A stretch of 64,000 nt of DNA, taken from positions 149,090 through 213,089 of the forward strand of contig CBDDKF010000020.1 in NCBI GenBank assembly GCA_965230015.1, in the 5' to 3' direction. The notes under the pieces are model-generated. The model saw only the letters and a list, made by a program, of their open reading frames with translations, was not told the DNA's origin and ran no database searches. Below are positions 52,232-60,984 of this stretch, one piece after another. A program made the position numbers and the translations under genes. This DNA is from JABSQH01 sp965230015. Lineage in GTDB: Bacteria; Actinomycetota; Acidimicrobiia; Acidimicrobiales; Ilumatobacteraceae. Numbering within the stretch: position 1 is the stretch's first letter; each line of letters begins with the position of its first letter.

Positions 52232-53158
52232 ATGACGGCGTGGAATCCCGATCGCGTGCGCGTGCTGTACCAGGTACGCGGCGACGACCCGGCCGCTCAG
52301 CTCGACGAGATCCGCACGGCGGAACAGCTCGGCTTCAATGCCGCCGTGGTACCCGATCATGTCGGCCACCTGGCATCGCCGTTGCCCCTGTTGTCGGCGG
52401 CCGCGGCGGTCACCGAGCACATTCGGCTCGGCACGATGGTGCTCAACAACGAGATGCGCAATCCAGTGCAGCTGGCGTGGGACATCGCCACCCTCGACCG
52501 CGTGTCCGGCGGGCGCATCGAGTTGGGGCTCGGTGCCGGCCACACCCCGCAAGAGTTCGCCGCGACGGGGATCGAACGGCGCGCCGGACGACTGCGCAAG
52601 GCCCGTTTGGCCGAGGCAGTCGAGATCATCGGCCCGCTCCTCGCCGGTTCGACCGTCGACCTCGACGGCGAGCACTACACGATTCGCAATGCCAGCATCC
52701 TGCCTGCGGTGCAACGCCCGTTACCCATCCTGGTCGGAGGCAACGGCGCCACGTTGCTCGAGCACGCCGCCCGCCACGCCGATCTCATCGGTCTCCAGGG
52801 GCTCGGCCGCACGCTCGCCGACGGCCACGCCCACACGGTCGACTGGCGTTGTGCGCATCTCGATGCACAGGTCGAGGTGATCACCGCCGCGGCACAGGGC
52901 CGAGCCACGCCACCACGGTTGAGCGCGCTCGTCCAAGTTGCCGCCGTCACCGACGATCCGGCGGCCGTGCTCGACCCGATTCTCGACCGTGTCGACGGCC
53001 TCGATCGCGACGACGCCGCCGAGATCCCTTATTTGCTGATCGGTACGGTCGACCAGATCGTGGCCAAGATCGAACGGTTGCGGGCCCGGTGGGGCATCGC
53101 TGACCTGGTGGTTCGCGAGCTCGACGGGTTCGCGCCGGTCCTGGAGGCGCTGCGGTGA
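52232..53158 (+). CDS. LLM-class flavin-dependent oxidoreductase (probably F420)
   Basis: 308 residues from ATG 52232. Luciferase-like TIM-barrel features are LDEIRTAEQLGFNAAVVPDHVG, RLGTMVLNNEMRNPVQLAWDIATLDRVSGGRIELGLGAGH, PILVGGNGATLLEHAARHADLIGL and the C-terminal IPYLLIGTVDQIVAKIERL. In actinobacteria this branch commonly uses coenzyme F420. The substrate is unknown. It precedes the dormancy-type cluster by 123 bases. Confidence 0.9.
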   Translation: MTAWNPDRVRVLYQVRGDDPAAQLDEIRTAEQLGFNAAVVPDHVGHLASPLPLLSAAAAVTEHIRLGTMVLNNEMRNPVQLAWDIATLDRVSGGRIELGLGAGHTPQEFAATGIERRAGRLRKARLAEAVEIIGPLLAGSTVDLDGEHYTIRNASILPAVQRPLPILVGGNGATLLEHAARHADLIGLQGLGRTLADGHAHTVDWRCAHLDAQVEVITAAAQGRATPPRLSALVQVAAVTDDPAAVLDPILDRVDGLDRDDAAEIPYLLIGTVDQIVAKIERLRARWGIADLVVRELDGFAPVLEALR

Positions 53159-53195
53159 CCTTTGGCCCTGCCCCGCGCGGTGCTCCGACGCGTTT

Positions 53196-53214
53196 CATCG
53201 ACCCATGGTCGATG
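53196..53214. promoter_or_regulatory. 8-3-8 palindrome upstream of the first universal stress protein
   Basis: CATCGACC-CAT-GGTCGATG, perfect arms, 68 bases before the start of the stress protein. A related core (ACC-N3-GGT) occurs at 58348-58360. Candidate site of the adjacent DevR-like regulator. A further sequence at 53153-53167 (GGTGACCTTTGGCCC) matches about ten of the 14 core positions of the mycobacterial DosR box as I recall it. Confidence 0.5.
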
Positions 53215-53281
53215 GTTCCGCCCGGGGAAGGGCACCGCAGCCGGCACGGTTTCCGGCGGCGTTCCGGCGTGGGGGCACGCC

Positions 53282-54199
53282 ATGGTGATGTCGGTTGAAG
53301 GCATCACCGCAGCTGACACGTCGTCGTCGGGTCTCGGCCGTTGGGTCGTGGGCACCGACGGTTCCGCTGGTGCACGTCACGCGGTCGATTGGGCGGTGGC
53401 CAACTCGGAAGGAAGGGCATCCTCGATCGACATCGTTGCGGCCTGGAACACCGTGGCCATCGGCTCGTTCGGCTCCCCGGTGGTTGCGCCGGTCGACGAG
53501 CAGCCGATCGCTGCGGCGGTTCATGACGATCTCGAACAGCTCGTGGGGGAAGTGCGTCCGGCGGCGTCGGTTCCCGTCGCCGGACGCGCCGTCCACGGCG
53601 CACCCACTCAAGCGCTGCTCGATGCCGCCGCCGACGCGTCGCTGCTGGTCGTCGGCAGCCGCGGACTCGGCGGTTTCGGTCGCCTGCTGCTGGGTTCCAC
53701 CAGTACGCAGTGCGCCACTCATGCCACCGTGCCCACCGCGGTGATCCCAACCGAGGGGATCGCCCACCGGCCCGCGCATCGAGTGGTTGTCGGCTGCGAC
53801 GGATCGCCGAATGCGATGGCGGCGTTGCGCTGGGCAATCGACTTCGCCTCACCCGGCAGTGCCGTCGAGGTCGTGTGGGTGTGGGACACCACCCCGCTTG
53901 CCGTCGGCGCCGACAACTTCTTCTTCCCCGAGGCCGACGACCTCTCGCGCGAGCGGTTCGATCACCTGGTTGGCACGTTCACCGACGCAGCTCGTAAACG
54001 GCAGGTCGTGATCGAGCAGACGTTCGTTCGTGGAACGCCGCGCAAGGCGCTCGGCGACGCAGGCGCCCGTGCCGACCTCTTGGTGGTCGGCGCACGTGGC
54101 CACGGCTCGGTGGGTGCCGCGCTCTTGGGCTCGGTGTCGACCTGGCTGCTGCACCACCTTGGTCAGCCTTTGGTGGTCGTTCCCGACGTCGAATCCTGA
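53282..54199 (+). CDS. Universal stress protein, two UspA domains
   Basis: 305 residues from ATG 53282 (MVMSVEGITAAD). Two tandem Usp domains: WVVGTDGSAGARHAVDWAV with SLLVVGSRGLGGFGRLLLGSTSTQCATHA, and HRVVVGCDGSPNAMAALRWAIDFA with LLVVGARGHGSVGAALLGSVSTWLLHH. The G-x2-G-x9-G-S/T ATP-binding motif is present in both. Tandem-domain Usp proteins are core members of the mycobacterial DosR dormancy regulon. The DevR-like regulator gene follows 52 bases later. Confidence 0.92.
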   Translation: MVMSVEGITAADTSSSGLGRWVVGTDGSAGARHAVDWAVANSEGRASSIDIVAAWNTVAIGSFGSPVVAPVDEQPIAAAVHDDLEQLVGEVRPAASVPVAGRAVHGAPTQALLDAAADASLLVVGSRGLGGFGRLLLGSTSTQCATHATVPTAVIPTEGIAHRPAHRVVVGCDGSPNAMAALRWAIDFASPGSAVEVVWVWDTTPLAVGADNFFFPEADDLSRERFDHLVGTFTDAARKRQVVIEQTFVRGTPRKALGDAGARADLLVVGARGHGSVGAALLGSVSTWLLHHLGQPLVVVPDVES

Positions 54200-54251
54200 T
54201 CATCTGCGTCGCTGCTCGACAACAGTGCCCGTTGGCGGCGACAATGCACCG

Positions 54252-54893
54252 ATGATCCGCGTCTTCTTGCTCGACGATCACGAAGTGGTCCGCCGGGGCA
54301 TCGCAGCTGCGCTGGAAGCCGAAGACGACCTCACCGTGGTCGCCGAGGCCGGCACCGCCGAGGAAGCACTGGCGGTCGTCGCCGAGTGCCAACCCGATGT
54401 CGCGGTGCTCGACGTACGGCTCGGGGAGGGCAGCGGCATCGACGTATGTCGCCAACTCCGCGACGACCACCCCGACGTGCAGACGCTGATCCTCACCTCC
54501 TTCGACAACGACCGGGCCTTGGTCGATGCCGGGCTCGCCGGTGCGTCGGCGTTCGTCCTCAAACAGATTCGTAGCGCCGAACTCGTCGACACGATTCGCG
54601 GTGTTGCCGCTGGTCGTCGCTACCTCGACGACGCCGAGGTGCGGCTTGCGGTGCGCCGTCTACGCGACAGCGACGAGGGGCGGCTCGACGACCTCACGCC
54701 CCAGGAGTTGCGCATCTTCGAGTTGATCGGCGAGGGCTTCACCAACCGGCAAATCGCCCAGGAGATGTACCTGGCCGAAAAGACCGTGAAGAACTACGTG
54801 TCGAACCTGCTGGCCAAGCTGGGGATGGCCCGGCGCACCGAGGCCGCTGCGTTGGCCGCCAAGCTCGACGAGCGCCAACGCCAAGACGGCTGA
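54252..54893 (+). CDS. DevR/DosR-like NarL-family response regulator
   Basis: 213 residues. Receiver with DD (8-9), phosphoacceptor D54 in VAVLDVRLGEGSG and Lys in FVLKQIRS; DNA-binding domain LTPQELRIFELIGEGFTNRQIAQEMYLAEKTVKNYVSNLLAKLGM with the KTVKNYV recognition helix characteristic of DevR/DosR. In mycobacteria DosR switches on dormancy genes under hypoxia, NO or CO. The surrounding stress-protein and redox genes support the analogous role. The kinase that should phosphorylate it is convergent, 25 bases beyond its stop. Confidence 0.92.
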   Translation: MIRVFLLDDHEVVRRGIAAALEAEDDLTVVAEAGTAEEALAVVAECQPDVAVLDVRLGEGSGIDVCRQLRDDHPDVQTLILTSFDNDRALVDAGLAGASAFVLKQIRSAELVDTIRGVAAGRRYLDDAEVRLAVRRLRDSDEGRLDDLTPQELRIFELIGEGFTNRQIAQEMYLAEKTVKNYVSNLLAKLGMARRTEAAALAAKLDERQRQDG

Positions 54894-54918
54894 CGATTCG
54901 CCTCGGCGCTCCCGCGCC

Positions 54919-55893
54919 TCAGACCGGAACGGTCCACGACAGAACCGTGCCCGAGGGCATGTTGGCGGTGACGGTGCAACTGCCGCCCAGTTCGGCCGCC
55001 CGCCACATCATGTTCGACAACCCGCCATTGCGCTTCGGGCGCTGGGGAACGCCGATCCCGTCGTCGGTGATGCGCAGCGTGAGCACGTCGGCGTGGCGCC
55101 GGAGGTTGACGGTGGTCATCGTCGCTTTGGCATGACGGGCGACGTTCGACAGCCCCTCGCTCGCGGTGGCCACGAGTTGTTCGGCGAGGTACTCCGGCAG
55201 ATCGTCGAAGTCGCCGTCGATCGACAGGTCGACAGGATGACCGATCGTCGTCGTCCGATCTCGGACGAGCTCAGCGATCTTGGTCGTGACGTCTTGCGTG
55301 GCGGCCGGATCGGTCAGCCGAAACACCGCTGCGCGCAGTTCGCGAATCGTGTCGTCGAGCTCGTCGATCGTGTTGGCGATACGTGTCGCCACGTGGGCCG
55401 GCTGAGCGCTGCCTAACACCGCCTGCAACGACATTCCCGCGGCGAACAGCCGCTGGATCACCATGTCGTGGAGGTCACGAGCAATGCGTTCGCGGTCGGT
55501 GAGCAGCGCCAGTTGCGCCTGTACCTCCTGGCGCACCGTGACGTCGCGGACTGCGGCCACCGTGTAGTGGACACCGTTGAGGTCGACGGGGTTGAGGCTG
55601 ATCTCGACCGGGAACAGGCTGCCGTCGGCGTGTTGGCCGAAGAGATTGAGCCCGGTGCCCATCGGCCGGCGGCGCGCCGCCGATCGGTACTGGGCGCGGA
55701 ACTCGGCGTGCCGATCGCGTTGCTCGCTCGGCACGAGCTCGTCGACGTTCAGCCCGATCAGGTCGTCGACCGGAATCCCAAAGATGGCCGCCGCCGCAGG
55801 ATTGGCACGCACGATCGCGCCGTCCTCGTCGACGAGCAGGAGCCCGTCGGGTGAGGCGGCGAGCAACGCGCTGCCAAGCTCATCCCGGTCCAT
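54919..55893 (-). CDS. DevS-like sensor histidine kinase with PAS domain
   Basis: 324 residues from ATG 55893; a TTG at 55932 would add 13 residues. An N-terminal PAS domain (about 5-120: ASPDGLLLVDEDGAIVRANPAAAAIFGIPVDDLIGLNVDELVP) is followed by the HisKA_3 helix with H142 in RERIARDLHDMVIQRLFAAGMSLQAVLG, a near copy of the mycobacterial DevS/DosT dimerisation segment, and an HATPase domain (EGLSNVARHAKAT, DDGIGVPQ). DevS has two GAF domains with heme; here only one PAS is present, so the sensing chemistry differs. Soluble. Confidence 0.91.
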   Translation of the reverse strand: MDRDELGSALLAASPDGLLLVDEDGAIVRANPAAAAIFGIPVDDLIGLNVDELVPSEQRDRHAEFRAQYRSAARRRPMGTGLNLFGQHADGSLFPVEISLNPVDLNGVHYTVAAVRDVTVRQEVQAQLALLTDRERIARDLHDMVIQRLFAAGMSLQAVLGSAQPAHVATRIANTIDELDDTIRELRAAVFRLTDPAATQDVTTKIAELVRDRTTTIGHPVDLSIDGDFDDLPEYLAEQLVATASEGLSNVARHAKATMTTVNLRRHADVLTLRITDDGIGVPQRPKRNGGLSNMMWRAAELGGSCTVTANMPSGTVLSWTVPV

Positions 55894-55989
55894 CTGGCCA
55901 TCATCTTCGCCGTCCGGCGCCCTCGGTGCCAAGTGCGCGCAGCTCGAGCCGTAGAGCTCGGGCGGTCACGGCTGCCATACTGCGCAGCG

Positions 55990-56841
55990 ATGACACGAAA
56001 GTGGATCGTTGGGATCGACGGCTCGGATGCGGCGCGCACTGCCTTGGCGTGGGCGGCCGCCACTGCCGAGGAGCAGGGCGACATCGAGCTGACGGCCGTG
56101 GGGGTGTGGCACGTGCCCCCGCCGATGGCGGTGTTCACCGCCAAGCGTGGATTCGGCGTGGATGAACTGGGTCTGGAAGCAACTGCGGGCTACGAAGTCG
56201 ATCAGGCAATTGTCGCGGTCGGCGCATCGATCGAGATCGCCGCGACCACACGCCAGGGGGTGGTGGGCCACACGTTGGTCGAAGTGGCCAATGACGAAGC
56301 CGATGTGCTGGTCGTCGGACGTACGGGCGGCGGCGAGCTCCGCCAACGACTCGGCTCGGTCAGCAGGTACTGCGCCACGCACGCCGCGGTGCCGGTCATC
56401 GTCGTGCCCGACGACGTCGGCGAAGGCGATGGATCGATCGTGGTCGGATTCGACGGCAGCGAGAACTCGCGTGCTGCGATCCGTTGGGCGATCGACTTCG
56501 CTCCGCCGACCGCTCGCCTCCGCGCGGTGTCGTCGGTCGAGCTCGCCCCGTGGGCCGAGATCGACGTGGTGCACGAGCGATATGGCGATGCCATCGCCGA
56601 GCGGCGCGACGAACTCAACGCCGACCTCGACGAGCTCGATCAGGCGAGCCGCGTCGAACGAGCAGTTGTCGTCGAGGCGCCCCGACGCGCACTCGTCGAC
56701 GCCTCCACCACTGCATCACTGATCGTGGTCGGGGCACGCGGACACGGGCTGATCGCCGCCGAGCTCCTCGGGTCGGTGAGCACCGCCATTCTCGAAGACA
56801 CCGAGTGCCCAGTGGCGGTCGTCCCCCACGCCGACGAGTAA
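55990..56841 (+). CDS. Universal stress protein, two UspA domains
   Basis: 283 residues from ATG 55990. First domain KWIVGIDGSDAARTALAWAAATAEE ending VLVVGRTGGGELRQRLGSVSRYCATHAAVPVIVVP; second SIVVGFDGSENSRAAIRWAIDFAPP ending LIVVGARGHGLIAAELLGSVSTAILEDTECPVAVVP. ATP-binding glycines conserved in the second domain; the first has GRTGGG, a variant. It lies between the DevS-like kinase and the D-lactate dehydrogenase, 12 bases before the latter, so the two are probably co-transcribed. Confidence 0.92.
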   Translation: MTRKWIVGIDGSDAARTALAWAAATAEEQGDIELTAVGVWHVPPPMAVFTAKRGFGVDELGLEATAGYEVDQAIVAVGASIEIAATTRQGVVGHTLVEVANDEADVLVVGRTGGGELRQRLGSVSRYCATHAAVPVIVVPDDVGEGDGSIVVGFDGSENSRAAIRWAIDFAPPTARLRAVSSVELAPWAEIDVVHERYGDAIAERRDELNADLDELDQASRVERAVVVEAPRRALVDASTTASLIVVGARGHGLIAAELLGSVSTAILEDTECPVAVVPHADE

Positions 56842-56853
56842 CGAGCCGCACCG

Positions 56854-57852
56854 GTGGCCACCATCTGTGTGTTCAGCACCAAGCCGTACGACCGCGCCGG
56901 CTTCGACGCGGCCAACGAACGACATGGCCACTCACTGCGGTTCATCGACGCCACGCTCGATGCGCACACCGTGGGTCTCGCCACCGACGCCGACGCAGTG
57001 TGCGTATTCGTCAACGACACGGTCGACGCCGCCGTCGTGGAGCAGCTCGCGGCAGCCGGTGTCCGCGCAATCGCACTGCGCTGTGCCGGGTTCAACAATG
57101 TCGATCTCGCCGCCGCCGACCGCCACGGCATCGACGTGGTACACGTGCCGGCCTACTCGCCGAACGCCGTGGCCGAGCACACGATTGCGCTGATCCTGGC
57201 GCTCAACCGGCGAATCCACCGTGCGTACAACCGTGTGCGCGACGGCAACTTTCGACTCGATGGCCTCGTCGGGTTCGATCTCGCCGGCAAAACCGCAGGG
57301 GTCATCGGGACCGGCCGCATCGGCGCCATCGTGGCCCGTTTGCTCTGGCACCTGCGATGTCGCGTGTTGGCAGTCGATCCGTACCGAGACGCCCATCTCG
57401 TGGAGCTCGGTGTGCAGTACGTCGACCTCGATCGAGCGATCGCCGAGTCGGATCTGGTCACGCTCAACTGTCCGCTGACCGCCGAGACCCACCATCTCGT
57501 CGACGCCGCGGCGATCGCCGCGATGCGCCGCGGCGTGATGTTGGTGAACACGGGCCGCGGTGCACTCGTCGACACCGCCGCGGTGATCGACGGCCTCAAG
57601 TCGGGTCAGATCGGTTCGCTGGCGCTCGACGTGTACGAAGAGGAAGCCGAGCTGTTCTTCGAGGATCGCAGCGAACAGATCCTCGGCGACGATGTGTTCG
57701 CTCGGCTACTGACGTTTCCCAATGTGTTGATCACTGCGCACCAAGCGTTCCTCACCGAGGAAGCATTGCGATCGATTGCCGAGACCACGTTGGCCAACGT
57801 GTCGGAACTGGCCGAGCACGGCACGTCGCGCAACCTCGTGCCCCGCCCCTAG
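56854..57852 (+). CDS. ldhA: D-lactate dehydrogenase (2-hydroxyacid dehydrogenase family)
   Basis: 332 residues, GTG start 12 bases after the stress protein. NAD-binding GVIGTGRIGAIVARLL, LRCAGFNNVDLAAADRHGI, and catalytic residues Arg in VNTGRGALVDTAAV, Glu in DVYEEEAELFFED and His in ITAHQAFLTEEAL. The EEEAELFFEDRS segment is diagnostic for the fermentative LdhA group. It would reduce pyruvate to D-lactate, re-oxidising NADH when respiration fails, which fits the dormancy/hypoxia-type cluster. Other 2-hydroxyacids are possible substrates. Confidence 0.91.
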   Translation: MATICVFSTKPYDRAGFDAANERHGHSLRFIDATLDAHTVGLATDADAVCVFVNDTVDAAVVEQLAAAGVRAIALRCAGFNNVDLAAADRHGIDVVHVPAYSPNAVAEHTIALILALNRRIHRAYNRVRDGNFRLDGLVGFDLAGKTAGVIGTGRIGAIVARLLWHLRCRVLAVDPYRDAHLVELGVQYVDLDRAIAESDLVTLNCPLTAETHHLVDAAAIAAMRRGVMLVNTGRGALVDTAAVIDGLKSGQIGSLALDVYEEEAELFFEDRSEQILGDDVFARLLTFPNVLITAHQAFLTEEALRSIAETTLANVSELAEHGTSRNLVPRP

Positions 57853-57880
57853 ACCGGATCGGCGTCTGGCCGAACGGGGA

Positions 57881-58330
57881 TCAACCAGGGGTGCCCAGCG
57901 ACGCGTCGGGTTCGACATCGTCGAGGATGTGGTAGCGCCGCCCGGTCAACGACGTCGGATCGATGCGCACGAAGTTGGGTTTCTCGCCCTTGAGCCACGG
58001 GAACAACGGCAAGTCCTCGGCGTCGAACACCTCTTGCATCCGCTCGATCTGGCGAGCCGAGCCCTTGAGTACCACGCTCCACGCGACCCGTTCGTCGGGG
58101 TAGTACCCGTCGATCTCGAAGGCCACGAAGCGGTTCAGCACTGCGCCGGCCAGCTTCGTGCCGGCGGCCGTACGGAACACCACACCCTCACCGTCGACGA
58201 CGTAGTTGATCGGGAAGATGTCGGGCTGGCCGGCGATGTCCACCGCAAGCCGGCCGACCGACGTGGTCCGCAGCAGCTCCCAACACTCGGCATCGGTGAG
58301 GTGACGGGTCGCCGGATCGCTGGTGGTCAT
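57881..58330 (-). CDS. Pyridoxamine 5'-phosphate oxidase-family (flavin-binding split-barrel) protein
   Basis: 149 residues from ATG 58330. TRHLTDAECWELLRTTSVGRLAVDIAGQPDIFPINYVVDGEGVVFRTAAGTKLAGAVLNRFVAFEIDGY is a typical PNPOx-like flavin-binding barrel opening (substrate/F420 or FMN). Members in dormancy regulons bind F420 or heme. Divergent from the small stress protein with only 53 bases between their starts, so both may be controlled by one operator. Confidence 0.9.
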   Translation of the reverse strand: MTTSDPATRHLTDAECWELLRTTSVGRLAVDIAGQPDIFPINYVVDGEGVVFRTAAGTKLAGAVLNRFVAFEIDGYYPDERVAWSVVLKGSARQIERMQEVFDAEDLPLFPWLKGEKPNFVRIDPTSLTGRRYHILDDVEPDASLGTPG

Positions 58331-58347
58331 GTTCCGATTCTCGTCGC

Positions 58348-58360
58348 TCACCATCGGTGA
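58348..58360. promoter_or_regulatory. 5-3-5 palindrome (TCACC-ATC-GGTGA) between divergent PNPOx and stress-protein genes
   Basis: In the 53-base divergent gap, sharing the ACC-N3-GGT core with the palindrome at 53196. Shorter and therefore less certain. Confidence 0.4.
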
Positions 58361-58383
58361 CGCCAGGGTCGAACGTCATCGCG

Positions 58384-58845
58384 ATGTGTACCGTGACGGA
58401 TGTGACGGACTCGCGAGCGGCGTTGGACGACGGTGCGGTGATCGTCGGTGTCGACGGCAGCGATACCTCCCGGCACGCGCTGCTGGTCGCCGCCGACCTG
58501 GCGAGTGCACTCGGCGCTCGTCTGTGGGCGGTGCACGCCCTCGGCTTGATGACCGTGATCGACGGCGAGCACGTGCCGTCGGAGGGCCGTCAGGAAGAGG
58601 TCGCCGAACACGTCCGCCGACGGTGGTGCGTCGATCTCGACCGCATCGACAATCTGCGTTGGGACGTCGACGTGGTGTATGGGAGCCCTCCCGACGTGAT
58701 GCTCAACGTGGCCCGCGATCGCGACGCGGCAATCATCGTCGTCGGCACGCGGGCAGAGCACAGAACAGCCGAGCTTGGCAGCACGAGCCATCACGTCGTG
58801 CACCACAGCGACCGTCCGGTCGTGGTGGTTCCGCCACGAACCTGA
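58384..58845 (+). CDS. Universal stress protein, single UspA domain
   Basis: 153 residues from ATG 58384; GTG 58357 is also in frame but overlaps the operator-like palindrome. AVIVGVDGSDTSRHALLVAADLASAL, then IDGEHVPSEGRQEEV and IIVVGTRAEHRTAELGSTSHHVVHHSDRPVVVVP. The usual GxxGxG loop is degraded to GTRAEHRTAELGS, so ATP binding is doubtful. Third stress protein of the cluster. Confidence 0.9.
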   Translation: MCTVTDVTDSRAALDDGAVIVGVDGSDTSRHALLVAADLASALGARLWAVHALGLMTVIDGEHVPSEGRQEEVAEHVRRRWCVDLDRIDNLRWDVDVVYGSPPDVMLNVARDRDAAIIVVGTRAEHRTAELGSTSHHVVHHSDRPVVVVPPRT

Positions 58846-58872
58846 GCCCAGCGGCTGCGCTACGTTCGGCGC

Positions 58873-59610
58873 ATGGCTGAGTTCAGCGACCGCGTCGCCA
58901 TCGTCACCGGATCATCCAGCGGAATCGGCGAGGAAACCGCCCGCCGACTGTCGGCGCTCGGCGCCACGGTGGTGGTCAACTCGTCGTCGTCGGTCGAGGC
59001 CGGCGAGGCCGTGTCGGCCTCGCTGCCGGGCGACTCCGCGTACATCCGCGCCGACATCAGCAACCAAGCCGAGGGCCACGCCCTGATCGACCAGACCATC
59101 GAGCGGTACGGGCGCCTCGACTACCTGATCAACAACGCCGGATGGACGACGTCCATCGATCACAAAGACCTCGATGCCCTCACCGACGAGGTGTTTCGCA
59201 AGACCTTCGAGGTCAACGTGTTCGGCACCTGGTGGCTGACGAAGTACGCCATTCCGCACCTCCGCCAGTCCGACGACGCCGCAATCGTCAACATCACGTC
59301 GATCGCCGGAGTGCGTCCCGTCGGCTCGTCGATGGCCTACTCCATGTCGAAGGCCGCCCTCAATCAGATGACGCTGCTGTTGGCCAAGTCGTACGGCCCG
59401 ATCCGCGTCAACGCCGTCGCCCCTGGTTTGGTGGCCACGCCGTGGACCGCCGATTGGGAAGCGCAACACGCAGCAGTGGCCGCGATGGCCCCGCTGCAGC
59501 GTTCAGCAACACCCGACGACTGTGCCGAAGCGGTACTGGCGCTGATCCGCAATCGCTACACCAGCGGCGAGGTGTTCGTGGTCGACGGCGGTCTCACCCA
59601 GTTGATGTAG
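58873..59610 (+). CDS. Short-chain dehydrogenase/reductase
   Basis: 245 residues. Classical SDR: TGSSSGIG cofactor motif (13-20 region), NNAG (87-90), catalytic S143, Y156 and K160 (YSMSK), and the C-terminal VDGGL. The residue after the second beta strand is not acidic (VVVNSSSSVE), which favours NADP(H). Substrate unknown; FabG-like 3-oxoacyl reductases and other alcohol/ketone reductases share this form. Starts 27 bases after the stress protein and may be part of the same transcript; convergent to the thiolase. Confidence 0.92.
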   Translation: MAEFSDRVAIVTGSSSGIGEETARRLSALGATVVVNSSSSVEAGEAVSASLPGDSAYIRADISNQAEGHALIDQTIERYGRLDYLINNAGWTTSIDHKDLDALTDEVFRKTFEVNVFGTWWLTKYAIPHLRQSDDAAIVNITSIAGVRPVGSSMAYSMSKAALNQMTLLLAKSYGPIRVNAVAPGLVATPWTADWEAQHAAVAAMAPLQRSATPDDCAEAVLALIRNRYTSGEVFVVDGGLTQLM

Positions 59611-59673
59611 CGACGCTGACGGTGTCATGCCCCTCGAGCGACGCTCATCTCGCGTGTGACTGAGGGGTGAGGT

Positions 59674-60882
59674 TCAGGCTGCCGACTTCTCCAAGATGTG
59701 CACGCCGCAGGCCGAACCGAGCCCGATCACGTGGGCGAGGCCGATCGTTGCGCCCTCGATCTGCCGATCGCCGGCTTCGTCACGCAGGTGATGGCAGATC
59801 TCCCAGATGTTGGCGATGCCGGTGGCCGAGATCGGATGGCCTTTCGACTGCAGACCGCCCGACACGTTGACCGGTAGCGCGCCGTCGCGCCACGGCGCTC
59901 CCGACTCGAAGAAGTCGACCGCGTTGCCCTCGCCGCACAGGCCGAGGTTGTCGTAGTGCACCAACTCGGCGGTGGCGAAGCAGTCGTGCAGCTCGACGAG
60001 GTCGAGGTCCTCGGGGCCGACTCCTGCCTTTTCGTAGGCGGTCGACGCAGCGTTCTTGGTGAGTGTGTTCACGTCGGGCAGCACCTGGCACGCCTCCTGC
60101 CAGGGGTCGGATGTGAGCACCGACGCCTTTACCTTGACCGCGCGGCGCTGCTGTTCGGTTGACAGCGACTTCAGCTTCTCGCCGCTGACCACCACCGCTG
60201 CGGCGGCACCGTCACAGTTCGCCGAACACATCGGGCGGGTGTTGGGGTAGGCGATCATGATGTCGTTCTTGATCTCGTCGATGGTGAACCGCTTCGAGTA
60301 AGCCGCCAGCGGGTTCAGCGTGGAGTGCGCGTGGTTCTTCTCCGAGATGCGGGCGAACAGATCGAAGTCGGCACCGCCGTACTTGTGGCCGTACTCCATG
60401 CCGACCTGGGCAAACACGCCCGGCATCGTGTCGGTGCCGATTCGGCCGTCGGTCGTGGCCACAGCGCCATAGCGGCCGCTCGGTTCCCAGTGGTGGCCGT
60501 CGGTCTTGGCCTGGCCGCCGCCGCCGAGCAGACCGGCGCCGGCGAGCTTCTCGACGCCGACCGCAAGCCCCATGTCGGCTTCGCCGGCCTTGATCGCCAT
60601 GATCGCCGTGCGCAGCGCGGTGGCCCCCGTGGCGCACGCATTCGACACGTTGAACACCGGGATACCGGTTTGTCCGACCTGCTTCTGCAGCTGCTGACCG
60701 ATCCCGCCCCGACCCATCAGGTTGCCCGCCGCCAGCACGTCCATGTCGGCCATCGTGACGCCGCCGTCGGCCAGTGCCGCCATCGTCGCTTGAGCAGCGA
60801 GGTCGACCGTGTCGAGGTCCGGCTGTTTGCCGAACTTGGTCATGTTGATCCCGAGGATCCAGATGTCGTCGTCGTTGATCAT
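59674..60882 (-). CDS. Thiolase family protein (SCP-x/lipid-transfer type)
   Basis: 402 residues. Acyl-Cys in VSNACATGATAL (C83); SKGHPISATG as second catalytic loop; LVELHDCFATAELVHYDNLG is the SCP-x variant of the NEAF region. Its partner DUF35 protein lies upstream on the same strand, the usual arrangement in which the OB-fold subunit binds CoA substrates (as in steroid side-chain aldolase/thiolase pairs). The leader before its ATG is a repeat of a sequence found 93 bases upstream. It probably cleaves branched or steroid-like side chains; substrate not shown. Confidence 0.91.
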   Translation of the reverse strand: MINDDDIWILGINMTKFGKQPDLDTVDLAAQATMAALADGGVTMADMDVLAAGNLMGRGGIGQQLQKQVGQTGIPVFNVSNACATGATALRTAIMAIKAGEADMGLAVGVEKLAGAGLLGGGGQAKTDGHHWEPSGRYGAVATTDGRIGTDTMPGVFAQVGMEYGHKYGGADFDLFARISEKNHAHSTLNPLAAYSKRFTIDEIKNDIMIAYPNTRPMCSANCDGAAAAVVVSGEKLKSLSTEQQRRAVKVKASVLTSDPWQEACQVLPDVNTLTKNAASTAYEKAGVGPEDLDLVELHDCFATAELVHYDNLGLCGEGNAVDFFESGAPWRDGALPVNVSGGLQSKGHPISATGIANIWEICHHLRDEAGDRQIEGATIGLAHVIGLGSACGVHILEKSAA

Positions 60883-60891
60883 GGCTGCTCC

Positions 60892-60925
60892 GTGTTGATG
60901 GTCTCGGCCTTACTTCAGGTCGGTG
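60892..60925. repeat. 34-base direct repeat, copy 1 (thiolase leader)
   Basis: Begins ten bases upstream of the thiolase ATG. It matches copy 2 at 60985-61018 with a single A/G difference, offset 93 bases. Core GGTCTCGGCCTTACTTC. Confidence 0.8.
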
Positions 60926-60949
60926 ATGGTCTGATTCGGACGGCCGAGA

Positions 60950-60969
60950 CGCCAGCCTCGTCGCTGGCG
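60950..60969. terminator. Hairpin between the two repeats
   Basis: CGCCAGC-CTCGTC-GCTGGCG, seven perfect pairs with a six-base loop, lying between the DUF35 stop and the thiolase start on the minus strand. Could attenuate transcription between them; no T-tract. Confidence 0.4.
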
Positions 60970-60984
60970 CTTCCCTCGGCGGCG

